Below are positions 35,855 through 43,482 of a stretch of 64,000 nt of DNA, piece by piece. A program made the position numbers and the translations under genes. Source of the DNA: Albidovulum marisflavi (GTDB lineage: Bacteria; Pseudomonadota; Alphaproteobacteria; Rhodobacterales; Rhodobacteraceae). The DNA lies in contig NZ_JAOWKY010000002.1 of the NCBI RefSeq assembly GCF_025751435.1, forward strand, positions 124,001-188,000, written 5' to 3'. Numbering within the stretch: the stretch's first letter is position 1; each line of letters opens with the position of its first letter. A model generated the notes under the pieces. It saw only the letters and a program-made list of their open reading frames with translations, had not been told where the DNA came from and made no database searches.

Positions 35855-36712
35855 ATGAACGTTCGGGTTTTCGACGACCGCAGCTGTTATCTTGGCGAGG
35901 GGCCGATCTGGCATTCCGGCCTTCGAACGCTGTTCTGGTTCGACATCATCAACAAGCGGCTTCTGGCGCGAGGGCCCGATGGGCCGCGTGACTGGCAGTT
36001 CGACGAATGCCATTCTGCCGCGGGCATCATCGACGACAAGACGCTTCTGATCGCTTCGGAAACGGGGCTTTGGCGCTTTGACATCGCGACCGGCGCGCGG
36101 ACGCCGGTCAAGACGCTGGAGGCGGACCGTCCCGACACGCGGTCCAACGACGGCCGCGCGGACCCTTACGGCGGATTCTGGATCGGAACGATGGGCAAGC
36201 GCGCCGAACCCGAACAAGGGGCGATCTATCGTTACTTCAAGGGAGAGTTGCGTCAGCTTCACGCAGGGCTGACGATCCCAAACGCCATCTGCTTTTCTCC
36301 CGATGGTGCCTATGCCTATTTCGCATGCACGCGTTCTCGCACGATCCGTCGCCAGGCCCTTGACGCCGAAGGATGGCCCAGGGCGGCGCCGGAGGTGTTC
36401 GCCGATCTGCGGGACGAGGGACTGAACCCGGATGGGGCGGTCGTCGACGCGGAAGGCTGCCTGTGGAATGCACAGTGGGGCGCCGGACGGGTGGCGCGCT
36501 ATCGCCCCGACGGAACCTTCGACCGCGCGTTCGAGGTGCCCGGACGTCATTGTTCCTGCCCGGCCTTCGGCGGCCCTGGTCTGGGCACGCTGTTCGCCAC
36601 GACCGCGCAGGAGGGGATGGATCAACCGGATTCCGCCCAGGGACTGGTCTATGCCATCGACGTTCCCTTCAGGGGGCGCGACGAGCCGCGCGTCATCGTC
36701 CACCAGGCCTGA
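35855..36712 (+). CDS. SMP-30/gluconolactonase family lactonase (arabinono-/galactono-lactonase)
   Basis: A 285-residue six-bladed beta-propeller metal lactonase. It should open the L-arabino- or D-galactono-lactone made by the sugar 1-dehydrogenase. Metal ligands are visible in order: Glu in YLGEGPIWH (~16), Asn in RSNDGRADPYGGFWIGTMG (~101), Asn in IPNAICFSPDG (~148) and Asp in LNPDGAVVDAEG (~197). Length is normal. It is the last gene of the sugar operon, one base after the aldolase gene. Which lactone it prefers cannot be told. Confidence 0.91.
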   Translation: MNVRVFDDRSCYLGEGPIWHSGLRTLFWFDIINKRLLARGPDGPRDWQFDECHSAAGIIDDKTLLIASETGLWRFDIATGARTPVKTLEADRPDTRSNDGRADPYGGFWIGTMGKRAEPEQGAIYRYFKGELRQLHAGLTIPNAICFSPDGAYAYFACTRSRTIRRQALDAEGWPRAAPEVFADLRDEGLNPDGAVVDAEGCLWNAQWGAGRVARYRPDGTFDRAFEVPGRHCSCPAFGGPGLGTLFATTAQEGMDQPDSAQGLVYAIDVPFRGRDEPRVIVHQA

Positions 36713-36779
36713 CAGCCTGCGTGGTCTGGAACAGAAACCCGCCCGCGCGACGAAAATGGATGCATATCCTGAGCCCTGA

Positions 36780-36878
36780 CGCCTTGGCGATCGGGGCGGC
36801 CTTCATCATCTGGCGCGGGCCGCCGATCTCTCGCGGGCCGGCGGCGATCAGGGCGATGCGGATATCGGTTGTGATCAT
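36780..36878 (-). pseudogene. 5' remnant of an unidentified gene (SDR-like start)
   Basis: An ATG at 36878 starts MITTDIRIALIAAGPREIGG, which looks like the beginning of a Rossmann-fold protein with a glycine motif, but the similarity disappears within ~35 codons and no full gene follows. It begins 11 bases after the stop of another remnant, like two genes of one former operon. Assignment is weak. Confidence 0.35.
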
Positions 36879-36889
36879 TTCGTCCACTC

Positions 36890-37027
36890 TCAAAGGCTGT
36901 CGTAGAAGGGGGTTACATCGGTCACGTCGAAGCGCATAGGGACGGGGTCGGCCAGTCGCCAGATCGGGGCCGGTTGCCCCGCCATCAGCGACAGCGCGCG
37001 CGCCGTGTCACAGACGCCGCCATACGG
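36890..37027 (-). pseudogene. 3' remnant of an unidentified gene
   Basis: About 45 codons ending in a TGA at 36890-36892 read GGVCDTARALSLMAGQPAPI and continue WRLADPVPMRFDVTDVTPF, then YDSL. The segment has coding character and a plausible C terminus, but upstream the frame shifts and runs into the end of the TetR gene. I cannot name the family. It suggests a deletion between the sugar operon and the TetR gene. Confidence 0.45.
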
Positions 37028-37062
37028 CCGTCGGGAATGGCGGACCGGGGCCGCTCCGGGCG

Positions 37063-37716
37063 TCAATCCCGGTCGGGGTCGAAGCCCAGGCTTGCCTGGA
37101 ACCGGGCGAACTCGCGGTCCGTCGGCGCCTGGCCCGAGTAGGTTTTGACATAGGCCGGAATGCGCGCCATGCGCGTCGCGACGCTTTCCCTGACCTGCAT
37201 CGAGATGTAGCCGATCTGGACCAGATAGACGGTTCGCGCACGCACATCGGCGTCCTCGGCGCCGTAGCCGAACCGTTCGAACATCGCGCGGATCGCCGCC
37301 AGCCGCCGTTCATCCGCTGCGGCAACGCGGGCCATGACGGCATCGGACTGATGTGCCCAGCCCCGGATCGCGAAATCCAGACGCGGCTGAAAACGGCTCT
37401 CGTCAAGAAAGACGCCAATCACGTTCAGCACCGCCTCGGCGATCGTTTCGGCATAGGCGTCGCAAGCCGCGACCAAGGCCCCGGTATTGGTCTGATCCCA
37501 GTCTTCAAGCAATGCATCAAGAATTGCCGCTCGGTCCTTGAAAAACCAGTAGAAACTGGTCCTGGACAAGTTCAGATGGTTGGCCAGGGGCTGAATCTTG
37601 ACCGCTTCGATCCCGCTTTCCAGGAACGCGGCCTTCGCGGCCTCAAGCCACCCCTCGCGCGAGCCGCGCCAGCCCGAGGGTTTCCTGTCCTCATCATCTT
37701 GCCGCATCTGATCCAT
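37063..37716 (-). CDS. TetR/AcrR-family regulator of the StcD-like demethylase
   Basis: A 217-residue TetR protein. The helix-turn-helix is at ~20-65 (WLEAAKAAFLESGIEAVKIQ, ANHLNLSRTSFYWFFKDR), followed by an all-helical ligand domain. It is divergent from the flavoprotein gene at 37833, with a tandem operator between them, so it probably represses that gene and itself until a betaine-derived ligand binds. Start could also be at 37740 or 37707; no strong ribosome site decides. Its decayed paralogue lies at 21265-21905. Confidence 0.85.
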   Translation of the reverse strand: MDQMRQDDEDRKPSGWRGSREGWLEAAKAAFLESGIEAVKIQPLANHLNLSRTSFYWFFKDRAAILDALLEDWDQTNTGALVAACDAYAETIAEAVLNVIGVFLDESRFQPRLDFAIRGWAHQSDAVMARVAAADERRLAAIRAMFERFGYGAEDADVRARTVYLVQIGYISMQVRESVATRMARIPAYVKTYSGQAPTDREFARFQASLGFDPDRD

Positions 37717-37757
37717 GGCCCGACAATACCGCACGACCACCCGGCGTCAAACAGGAA

Positions 37758-37793
37758 TTGACGCATGTGAACTTAATCTTGACATATGTGAAC
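37758..37793. promoter_or_regulatory. Tandem operator for the TetR regulator upstream of the StcD-like gene
   Basis: TTGACGCATGTGAAC (37758-37772) and TTGACATATGTGAAC (37779-37793) are direct repeats differing at two bases and spaced 21 bases, two helical turns. Each holds an inverted repeat (TTGACAT/ATGTGAA, one mismatch in the second copy). The second overlaps a TTGACA -35 candidate. The position between divergent tetR and target gene fits a TetR operator. Confidence 0.7.
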
Positions 37794-37832
37794 ATTTTTT
37801 GGATTTTGCGGCAGCACCAAAGGGAGGCCCCG

Positions 37833-39869
37833 ATGTCCAATGATCCGCTCCTGCAGCCATATCAGCTGAAACACCTGACGCTTAAGAACCGGATGATCAT
37901 CACCAGCCACGAACCGGCCTACCCGGAAGATGGCATGCCCAAGGACCGCTACCGCGCCTATCACGTCGAGCGCGCGCGCGCTGGCGTCGCCATGACGATG
38001 ACCGCTGGTTCGGCGTCGGTCGCGCGCGACAGCCCGCCCGTCTTCAACAATATCCTCGCCTGGAAGGACGAGGTCGTGGGCTGGATGAAGAAGCTGACCG
38101 ACGAATGCCACGACCACGGCTGCGCCGTGATGATCCAGCTGACGCACCTTGGCCGCCGCACCCGCTGGGACAAGGCGGACTGGCTGCCGGTCGTCTCGCC
38201 CAGCCACGAACGCGAACCCTCGCACAAGGCGTTTCCGAAGAAGGCCGAGGATTGGGACATCGCGCGCATCATCGAGGACTATGCCGACGCCGCCGAGCGG
38301 ATGAGGGACGCCGGGCTCGACGGGATCGAACTGCAGGCCTATGGCCACCTGATGGACCAGTTCTGGTCGCCGCTGACCAACTCTCTGGAAGGTCCCTATG
38401 GCGGCAGCCTGGACAACCGCCTGCGCTTCACCTTCGATACGCTCAAGGCGATCCGCGACCGGGTCGGGTCCGAGTTCATCGTGGGCATCCGCTATACCGC
38501 GGATGAAGACATGCCGGGCGGCCTGACCAAGGAAGACGGGATCGAGATTTCCCGCCGGCTCAAGGACAGCGGGATGGTCGACTTCCTGAACGTCATCAAG
38601 GGCCATATCGACACCGACGCGGCGCTGACCGACGTGATCCCGGTGCAGGGCATGCGCAGCGCGCCCCACCTTGATTTCGCGGGCGAAGTTCGGGCGGCGA
38701 CCAAGTTCCCTACATTCCACGCCGCCAAGATCCAGGACGTGGCCACGGCGCGCCATGCGATCGCGTCGGGCAAGCTGGACATGGTCGGCATGACCCGCGC
38801 GCATATGGCCGATCCGCACATCATCGCCAAGATCATGCGCGGCGAGGAAGAGCGCATCCGCCCCTGTGTCGGCGCGAACTACTGCCTTGACCGGATCTAC
38901 CAGGGCGGCATGGCGCTCTGCCTGCACAACCCCTCGACCGGGCGCGAACTGGAGCAGCCGCACGACATCGCCAAGGCCGAGACCCGCAAGCGCGTGGTCA
39001 TCATCGGCGCGGGCCCGGCAGGGCTGGAGGCTGCCCGCGTGGCGGCCGAACGCGGGCACGAGGTGATCGTGCACGAAGCCGCGAACGATCCGGGTGGCCA
39101 GGTGCGCCTGACGGCGCAGACCCCACGCCGCGCCGAGATGATCCAGCTGATCCAGTGGCGGTTCGAGGAATGCACGCGCCTCGGCGTGACCTTCCACTTC
39201 AACAGCTTCGCCGATGCCGACATGGTCGTCGCCGAAAAGCCCGACGTCGTGATCGTGGCGACCGGCGGCCTGCCGCACACCGAGATCCTGGGAGATGGCA
39301 ACGCACTTGTCGTGTCGACCTGGGACATTCTTGCGGGCGACGCCCAGCCCGGCTCCAATGTCCTGATCTACGACGACGCCGGCGACTACCCTGCCCTTCA
39401 GGCGGCCGAAAAGATCGCAGCGACCGGCGCCAAGGTCGAGATCATGACCCGCGACCGGACCTTCGTGCCCGAGGTCATGGCCATGTCGCTGACCCCATCG
39501 ATGCGCGAACTGCAAAAGCGTGACGTGACCTTCACGGTCACCTGGAAGCTCGACGCGGTGCGCCGCGACGGCAACGAGTTGATCGCGACCCTCGGCAGCG
39601 ACTACGGCGGGGTCAGCCGGGAACGTCGCGTGGACCAGGTCATCGTCAACCACGGCACGCGGCCGCTTGACGATCTCTACTTCGACTTGCGCGACGGTTC
39701 GGTCAACCAGGGCGAGGTGGACTACGAAGCGCTGGTCGCGGGCGAACCGCAGACCGTCACACGGAACCCGAAAGGCACCTACCAGCTGTTCCGGATCGGC
39801 GACGCGGTCTCGGCGCGCAACACGCATGCCGCGATCTACGACGCGATCCGCCTCGTACGCCACGTCTGA
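37833..39869 (+). CDS. stcD: StcD/DgcA-like N-methyl amino acid demethylase (N-methylproline or dimethylglycine)
   Basis: A 678-residue flavoprotein starting at ATG 37833 (GGGAGG upstream). It has an old-yellow-enzyme barrel (LKHLTLKNRMIITSHEPAY, VMIQLTHLGRRTRWD, LMDQFWSPLTN) and an FAD/NAD domain (RVVIIGAGPAGLEAARVAAE). The length and sequence style match StcD of Sinorhizobium (N-methylproline demethylase, stachydrine use) more than Pseudomonas DgcA (dimethylglycine), both from memory. The iron-sulfur segment reads CVGANYCLD...LCLHNP: the second Cys of the usual CxxCxxC is Ala, as I recall in both StcD and DgcA. It converges with the Rieske oxygenase pair, which would make its substrate by removing one methyl group from a betaine. 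Confidence 0.85.
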   Translation: MSNDPLLQPYQLKHLTLKNRMIITSHEPAYPEDGMPKDRYRAYHVERARAGVAMTMTAGSASVARDSPPVFNNILAWKDEVVGWMKKLTDECHDHGCAVMIQLTHLGRRTRWDKADWLPVVSPSHEREPSHKAFPKKAEDWDIARIIEDYADAAERMRDAGLDGIELQAYGHLMDQFWSPLTNSLEGPYGGSLDNRLRFTFDTLKAIRDRVGSEFIVGIRYTADEDMPGGLTKEDGIEISRRLKDSGMVDFLNVIKGHIDTDAALTDVIPVQGMRSAPHLDFAGEVRAATKFPTFHAAKIQDVATARHAIASGKLDMVGMTRAHMADPHIIAKIMRGEEERIRPCVGANYCLDRIYQGGMALCLHNPSTGRELEQPHDIAKAETRKRVVIIGAGPAGLEAARVAAERGHEVIVHEAANDPGGQVRLTAQTPRRAEMIQLIQWRFEECTRLGVTFHFNSFADADMVVAEKPDVVIVATGGLPHTEILGDGNALVVSTWDILAGDAQPGSNVLIYDDAGDYPALQAAEKIAATGAKVEIMTRDRTFVPEVMAMSLTPSMRELQKRDVTFTVTWKLDAVRRDGNELIATLGSDYGGVSRERRVDQVIVNHGTRPLDDLYFDLRDGSVNQGEVDYEALVAGEPQTVTRNPKGTYQLFRIGDAVSARNTHAAIYDAIRLVRHV

Positions 39870-39873
39870 CGAA

Positions 39874-39904
39874 AAAGCCCGGCGTGGGAACCACGCCGGG
39901 CTTT
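39874..39904. terminator. Bidirectional intrinsic terminator
   Basis: AAAGCCCGGCGTGG (39874-39887), GAA loop, CCACGCCGGGCTTT (39891-39904): a perfect 14-bp stem with A-rich and T-rich flanks, between the convergent stcD-like and reductase genes. Confidence 0.92.
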
Positions 39905-39929
39905 CACTTCCGAACGGAAATCGCTGCCC

Positions 39930-41003
39930 TCAGGCGTCGACCTCCACCGTTCCGATCGGCTTCGAGCAGCAGGCCAGGATATAGCCCGCCTCGATATCTT
40001 CCTCGCTGATACCGCCGTTGTGCACCATGAGGACCTCGCCAGAGATTTTCTTGACCTTGCAGGTCCCGCAGATCCCGAAATTGCAGCCCGAAGGCACCGG
40101 CAGGCCCGATCCCTTGGCGACCTGAAGCACGGTGTCCGTCTCGGAGCAGTCGACCGAGATACCCGCGCGGGCGAAGCGGATCTCGGCGCGCACCTCGTCG
40201 GCGGGGACGAAGTCGTCGAAGACGGTGATGTCCTCGACCGTCTCGGCAGGCGCGGCGAAGGATTCCTGGTGGTAGCGGCCCATGTCGTAGCCGAGCGAGA
40301 TCAGGATCTCGCGCACCGCCGTCATGAAGCCCTCGGGCCCGCAGCAGTAGACGTCGCGCTCCAGATAGTCCTGGCACATCAGGCCCAGCATCAGCTGGTT
40401 GAAGGTGCCGCGATACCCGGTCCAGACCTCGTAGGGATCGCTGTTCTGGACGACGAAATGCAGCTGAAGGCCGCTTATCCGGCCCGCCATGAACTCAAGC
40501 TTGCGGCGGAAGATCAGTTCGACCGGCCGGTTCGCGCACTGGATGAAGCAGATGTTCGGATCTTCGCCCCGTTCGAAAAGCGTCGTCGCCATCGACATCA
40601 TCGGCGTGACGCCCGATCCGGCCGAGATGAACAGGTACTTGCCATCCGGCTGGCGCGGCAGATGGAACAGGCCCGCGGGGCCATAGGCCTTGATCCGCAT
40701 GCCGGGCTTGAGATGGTCGATCATCCAGCGCGTGGCGACCGACCCCGGCTGCGCCTTCACCGTGACCGTGATGTAGGCGCTGGAAACCGGGGAAGACGAG
40801 ATGGTGTAGGTACGCTGAATGTTTCCGCCCGGCACCGGCAGGTCCAGCGTGATGAACTGGCCTGCGCGGTAGACGAAGGTCGCGCCCGAAGGCGGCCGGA
40901 AGGAGAAGGTCTTCACGTCCGGCGCTTCGGGAATGACCATCACGCATTCCAGAGGCTCGCTGTCTGTCCAGACCGGCGTGTCTTCGCGGGGCATAGGGAT
41001 CAT
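39930..41003 (-). CDS. Ferredoxin-NAD(P) reductase component of the betaine Rieske oxygenase (GbcB-like)
   Basis: A 357-residue electron-transfer protein. FAD-binding segment RTYTISSSP (~77), nucleotide-binding GSGVTPMMSM (~127) and YCCGPEGFM (~225), then a plant-type [2Fe-2S] ferredoxin domain at the C terminus with Cys ligands in SGCNFGICGTCKV (~305-317) and LACCSKP (~345). It passes electrons from NAD(P)H to the oxygenase encoded immediately upstream; the start ATG 41003 is four bases after that gene's stop, so the two are co-translated. The set equals GbcB of glycine betaine monooxygenase and the reductases of stachydrine demethylase. Confidence 0.92.
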   Translation of the reverse strand: MIPMPREDTPVWTDSEPLECVMVIPEAPDVKTFSFRPPSGATFVYRAGQFITLDLPVPGGNIQRTYTISSSPVSSAYITVTVKAQPGSVATRWMIDHLKPGMRIKAYGPAGLFHLPRQPDGKYLFISAGSGVTPMMSMATTLFERGEDPNICFIQCANRPVELIFRRKLEFMAGRISGLQLHFVVQNSDPYEVWTGYRGTFNQLMLGLMCQDYLERDVYCCGPEGFMTAVREILISLGYDMGRYHQESFAAPAETVEDITVFDDFVPADEVRAEIRFARAGISVDCSETDTVLQVAKGSGLPVPSGCNFGICGTCKVKKISGEVLMVHNGGISEEDIEAGYILACCSKPIGTVEVDA

Positions 41004-41007
41004 CGGA

Positions 41008-42243
41008 TCACTCCGCAGCGACGGCAGTGCGGCCAACAAGCCGGTTCTGCAGGGTGCGGCAGTACCAGTCGACGAACTGGTTCACGCCGCTTTCCTCAAC
41101 CTGGCTGTAGGGGCCGGGCACATAGGCCGGGGTGTTGATGCCCTTCTGGTTCTCCTCGACGATGCGGCGGTCTTCGTCGTTGGTGGCGATCCAGACCTCG
41201 GTCAGGCGTTTCAGGTCGTAGTCGACCCCTTCCACCGCATCCTTGTGCACCATCCAGGTGGTCGTGACTTCGGTTTCCTCGGGGCCAAGCGGCATCACGC
41301 GGAAAGTCAGAACCTGGTCCGACAGGAAGTGATTCCAGGTGTTCGGGTAGTGGAAGTAGAGGCACGACCCGGCGTTGTCGAAGGGCACGGTGCCGACGCG
41401 CTTGGATACTGCGGCCTTGCCGTCCATCGTGTAGCTGACGCCCTCGCCCAGGAACGGGATCCGGACAAAGCGCCACTGTTCGGACGGGTCGATCACGTAT
41501 TTCGAAGGCAGACCGGCGGCCTCACACCGTTCCACATGCGCCTTGCCGATGTTGGACGAGGTTGAATCGTCGGCGCCGACCATGTTGGGATCGTCCGGGA
41601 AGGTCACGCAAAGCGCCGGGTGGTTGCCGCCGCAGTGGTAGCATTCCCGGTTGTTTTCAAGCACCAGCTTCCAGTTCGCCTTTTCGATGATCTTGGACTG
41701 GTGCGCGACCTTGAGGTTGGACAGATCATGCGGCGCGAGATAGCGCGCGGCCTGAGCCTCGAGAGCCGAGGTGTCGGGCGCGTCCTTGCCCAGGCAGATG
41801 AAGATCATGCCTTGGATCTCGCGGCAGTGGACCGAACCCAGACCGTGATCGGCGGGCTTGAAGTCCGGGCCCATTTCGCGGGCCCACAGCAGACGGCCGT
41901 CCAGTTCGTAGGTCCACTGGTGATAGGGGCAGACGAGCTTGGCGGCGGTGCCCTTTTCGGCCGAACAGATCCGGCTGCCGCGGTGACGGCACGAGTTGTG
42001 GAACGCCCGCGCGACACCGTCAGAGCCACGCACGACGATCACGGAATAGGTGCCGATCTGTACGGTGACATAGCTGCCGGTCTTGGGCAGTTCGGGGCCC
42101 GCGACGGCATAGATCCAGTCCTTGTACCAGATATTCGCCAAGTCGGCTTCATAGGCACCGGCATCGCGGTAGAAGGCTTGCGGCAACGAGTGCCACGGGC
42201 GCCGGGAGAGGAGGAGCGAGAGGACCTCGGAGTTTGACATCAT
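41008..42243 (-). CDS. Rieske non-heme iron oxygenase, betaine demethylase (Stc2/GbcA-like)
   Basis: A 411-residue oxygenase alpha subunit. The Rieske centre is complete (CRHRGSRIC start at ~85, then LVCPYHQWTYELDG), and the mononuclear iron site is in NNRECYHCGGNHP (~205). It contains the segment TWMVHKDAVEGVDYDLKRL common to quaternary-ammonium oxygenases. The phrases YTMDGKAAVS and PNTWNHFLSDQVLTFRVMP resemble the stachydrine (proline betaine) demethylase Stc2 more than Pseudomonas GbcA (recalled sequences). It removes one N-methyl group as formaldehyde. Starts at ATG 42243 or 42240. Its product would be the substrate of the convergent StcD-like enzyme. Confidence 0.9.
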   Translation of the reverse strand: MMSNSEVLSLLLSRRPWHSLPQAFYRDAGAYEADLANIWYKDWIYAVAGPELPKTGSYVTVQIGTYSVIVVRGSDGVARAFHNSCRHRGSRICSAEKGTAAKLVCPYHQWTYELDGRLLWAREMGPDFKPADHGLGSVHCREIQGMIFICLGKDAPDTSALEAQAARYLAPHDLSNLKVAHQSKIIEKANWKLVLENNRECYHCGGNHPALCVTFPDDPNMVGADDSTSSNIGKAHVERCEAAGLPSKYVIDPSEQWRFVRIPFLGEGVSYTMDGKAAVSKRVGTVPFDNAGSCLYFHYPNTWNHFLSDQVLTFRVMPLGPEETEVTTTWMVHKDAVEGVDYDLKRLTEVWIATNDEDRRIVEENQKGINTPAYVPGPYSQVEESGVNQFVDWYCRTLQNRLVGRTAVAAE

Positions 42244-42810
42244 GATAGGCGGCCTTGCACTAGAGGGGCATGTGAATCTGTCCGGGACAATGCCTTCGAC
42301 TGATGCCATTCGGAGGCCAGATTCCGCCTCATTAATGGCGAAAAATGACACGCGGCGCGGCAAACGGCCTTGCCGTGACGACGGCGCGGGGTGCGAGGCC
42401 GCTCACCGCAGCCAAAGGCGCGCCCTGCGTCCTCGGTTTGCCAGGCGCAGGCCGTCAGAGGGCACGCCCGGCCCCAAGCCCTCAAGCACGGCATGTTCTG
42501 CGGTTCGAGGGCACACGGCAGTCACCGACCACGCGGCGTTCGATCCCCCGTTTCCGGACCAATCGCTCTACCCGAACAAGCAGGGTGTGGCCCCGACAGA
42601 AGACCGGCGTGCCGACATCCTCGCAGCTCACTGGTTCGTTTCTCTTGATGTGCTGCCGTATCATCCACATGGTCCGTCCCGGCATCCATCCCGTTCTCCT
42701 TCGCCCGCCCCTGCAAGGCCTGCCCCGCGCCGAACCGACGCAAAGCACGACGGACCCTTGACAAGCACGAAAACTAAATATGATATCAGTATCAGTTTTT
42801 AGGCAACGCG
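42244..42810. other. 567-base divergent intergenic region
   Basis: The region separates the Rieske oxygenase gene from a divergent tetR. Overlapping short frames occur on both strands, but none has a ribosome site or a recognisable family. Base composition falls (AT-rich) only near 42770-42800, where a tetR operator is placed. It is long for this genome and could contain decayed coding sequence. Confidence 0.45.
42781..42794. promoter_or_regulatory. Candidate TetR operator
   Basis: TGATA (42781-42785) and TATCA (42790-42794) form a perfect inverted repeat with a 4-base spacer in an AT-rich patch 17 bases before the tetR start, fitting autoregulation of the tetR-CoA ligase-hydratase operon. 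Confidence 0.5.
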
Positions 42811-43482
42811 GTGAGCATGTCCGATTCCGACCAAGAACACTCATCGCAACCCGTGCTCCCGTCCGGCTTTGCGGACTGGCTTCAGCACGGACGCGAGGAC
42901 ATGCGCAAAGGCGAACGCACCAGGGCCGAACTGGTCACTGCCGGCGCCAACTTCCTGGCCCGTGAACCGCTTGAGCGGCTGACCGTTGCCGCGATCTGCA
43001 AATCCGCCGGGGTCGCGCACGGCACGTTCTACCTTTACTTCCCCGACAAGAACGCGCTGGCGAACGAAGTTCTTGGCGCGTTCGTCGACTATGTCCAGGG
43101 GCGCATGCGGGCCGCCGCGCACCTGCCGGGCGACGCGGCCCGCAACACCACCGCTGCCTATCTTCAGCTGTTCGAGGACAACGCGGGCCTGATGAAATGC
43201 CTTGTGGTCGGCGTGGACGCCTTTCCAGAGGCGCGCGGGGCGTTCCAGCGTCTGAACCGAGAGTGGGCCGAAACCGTCGTACGCGCCACCCGCCGCCGCG
43301 AAGGCCCCGACCGGCCACAAGATGATCTGATGCGCCGCGCCTATGCCCTGGGCGGCATGGTCGATCAGTACCTTTCCGCCCTTTTCATCACCGGAGACCC
43401 CTGGGTTAGGGCCCTGTCCGAAGATCGGGAAGCGGTGTTGGAGATGCTCACAGACCTTTGGAAACGAGGCATGGCGCCATGA
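42811..43482 (+). CDS. TetR/AcrR-family regulator
   Basis: A 223-residue regulator. After an extended N terminus (~40 residues), the HTH reads LTVAAICKSAGVAHGTFYLYF (split around residue 60-80). GTG 42811 was chosen because AGG lies seven bases upstream; ATG 42817 is the alternative. The stop overlaps the start of the CoA ligase gene (ATGA), so it is the first gene of a three-gene operon and probably controls it in response to an acyl-CoA or aromatic acid. Ligand not determinable. Confidence 0.85.
   Translation: MSMSDSDQEHSSQPVLPSGFADWLQHGREDMRKGERTRAELVTAGANFLAREPLERLTVAAICKSAGVAHGTFYLYFPDKNALANEVLGAFVDYVQGRMRAAAHLPGDAARNTTAAYLQLFEDNAGLMKCLVVGVDAFPEARGAFQRLNREWAETVVRATRRREGPDRPQDDLMRRAYALGGMVDQYLSALFITGDPWVRALSEDREAVLEMLTDLWKRGMAP

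Noticed and set aside
37773-39863. A 696-codon minus-strand frame opposite the StcD-like gene
   Set aside because: Antisense shadow without motifs; the plus-strand gene is certain.
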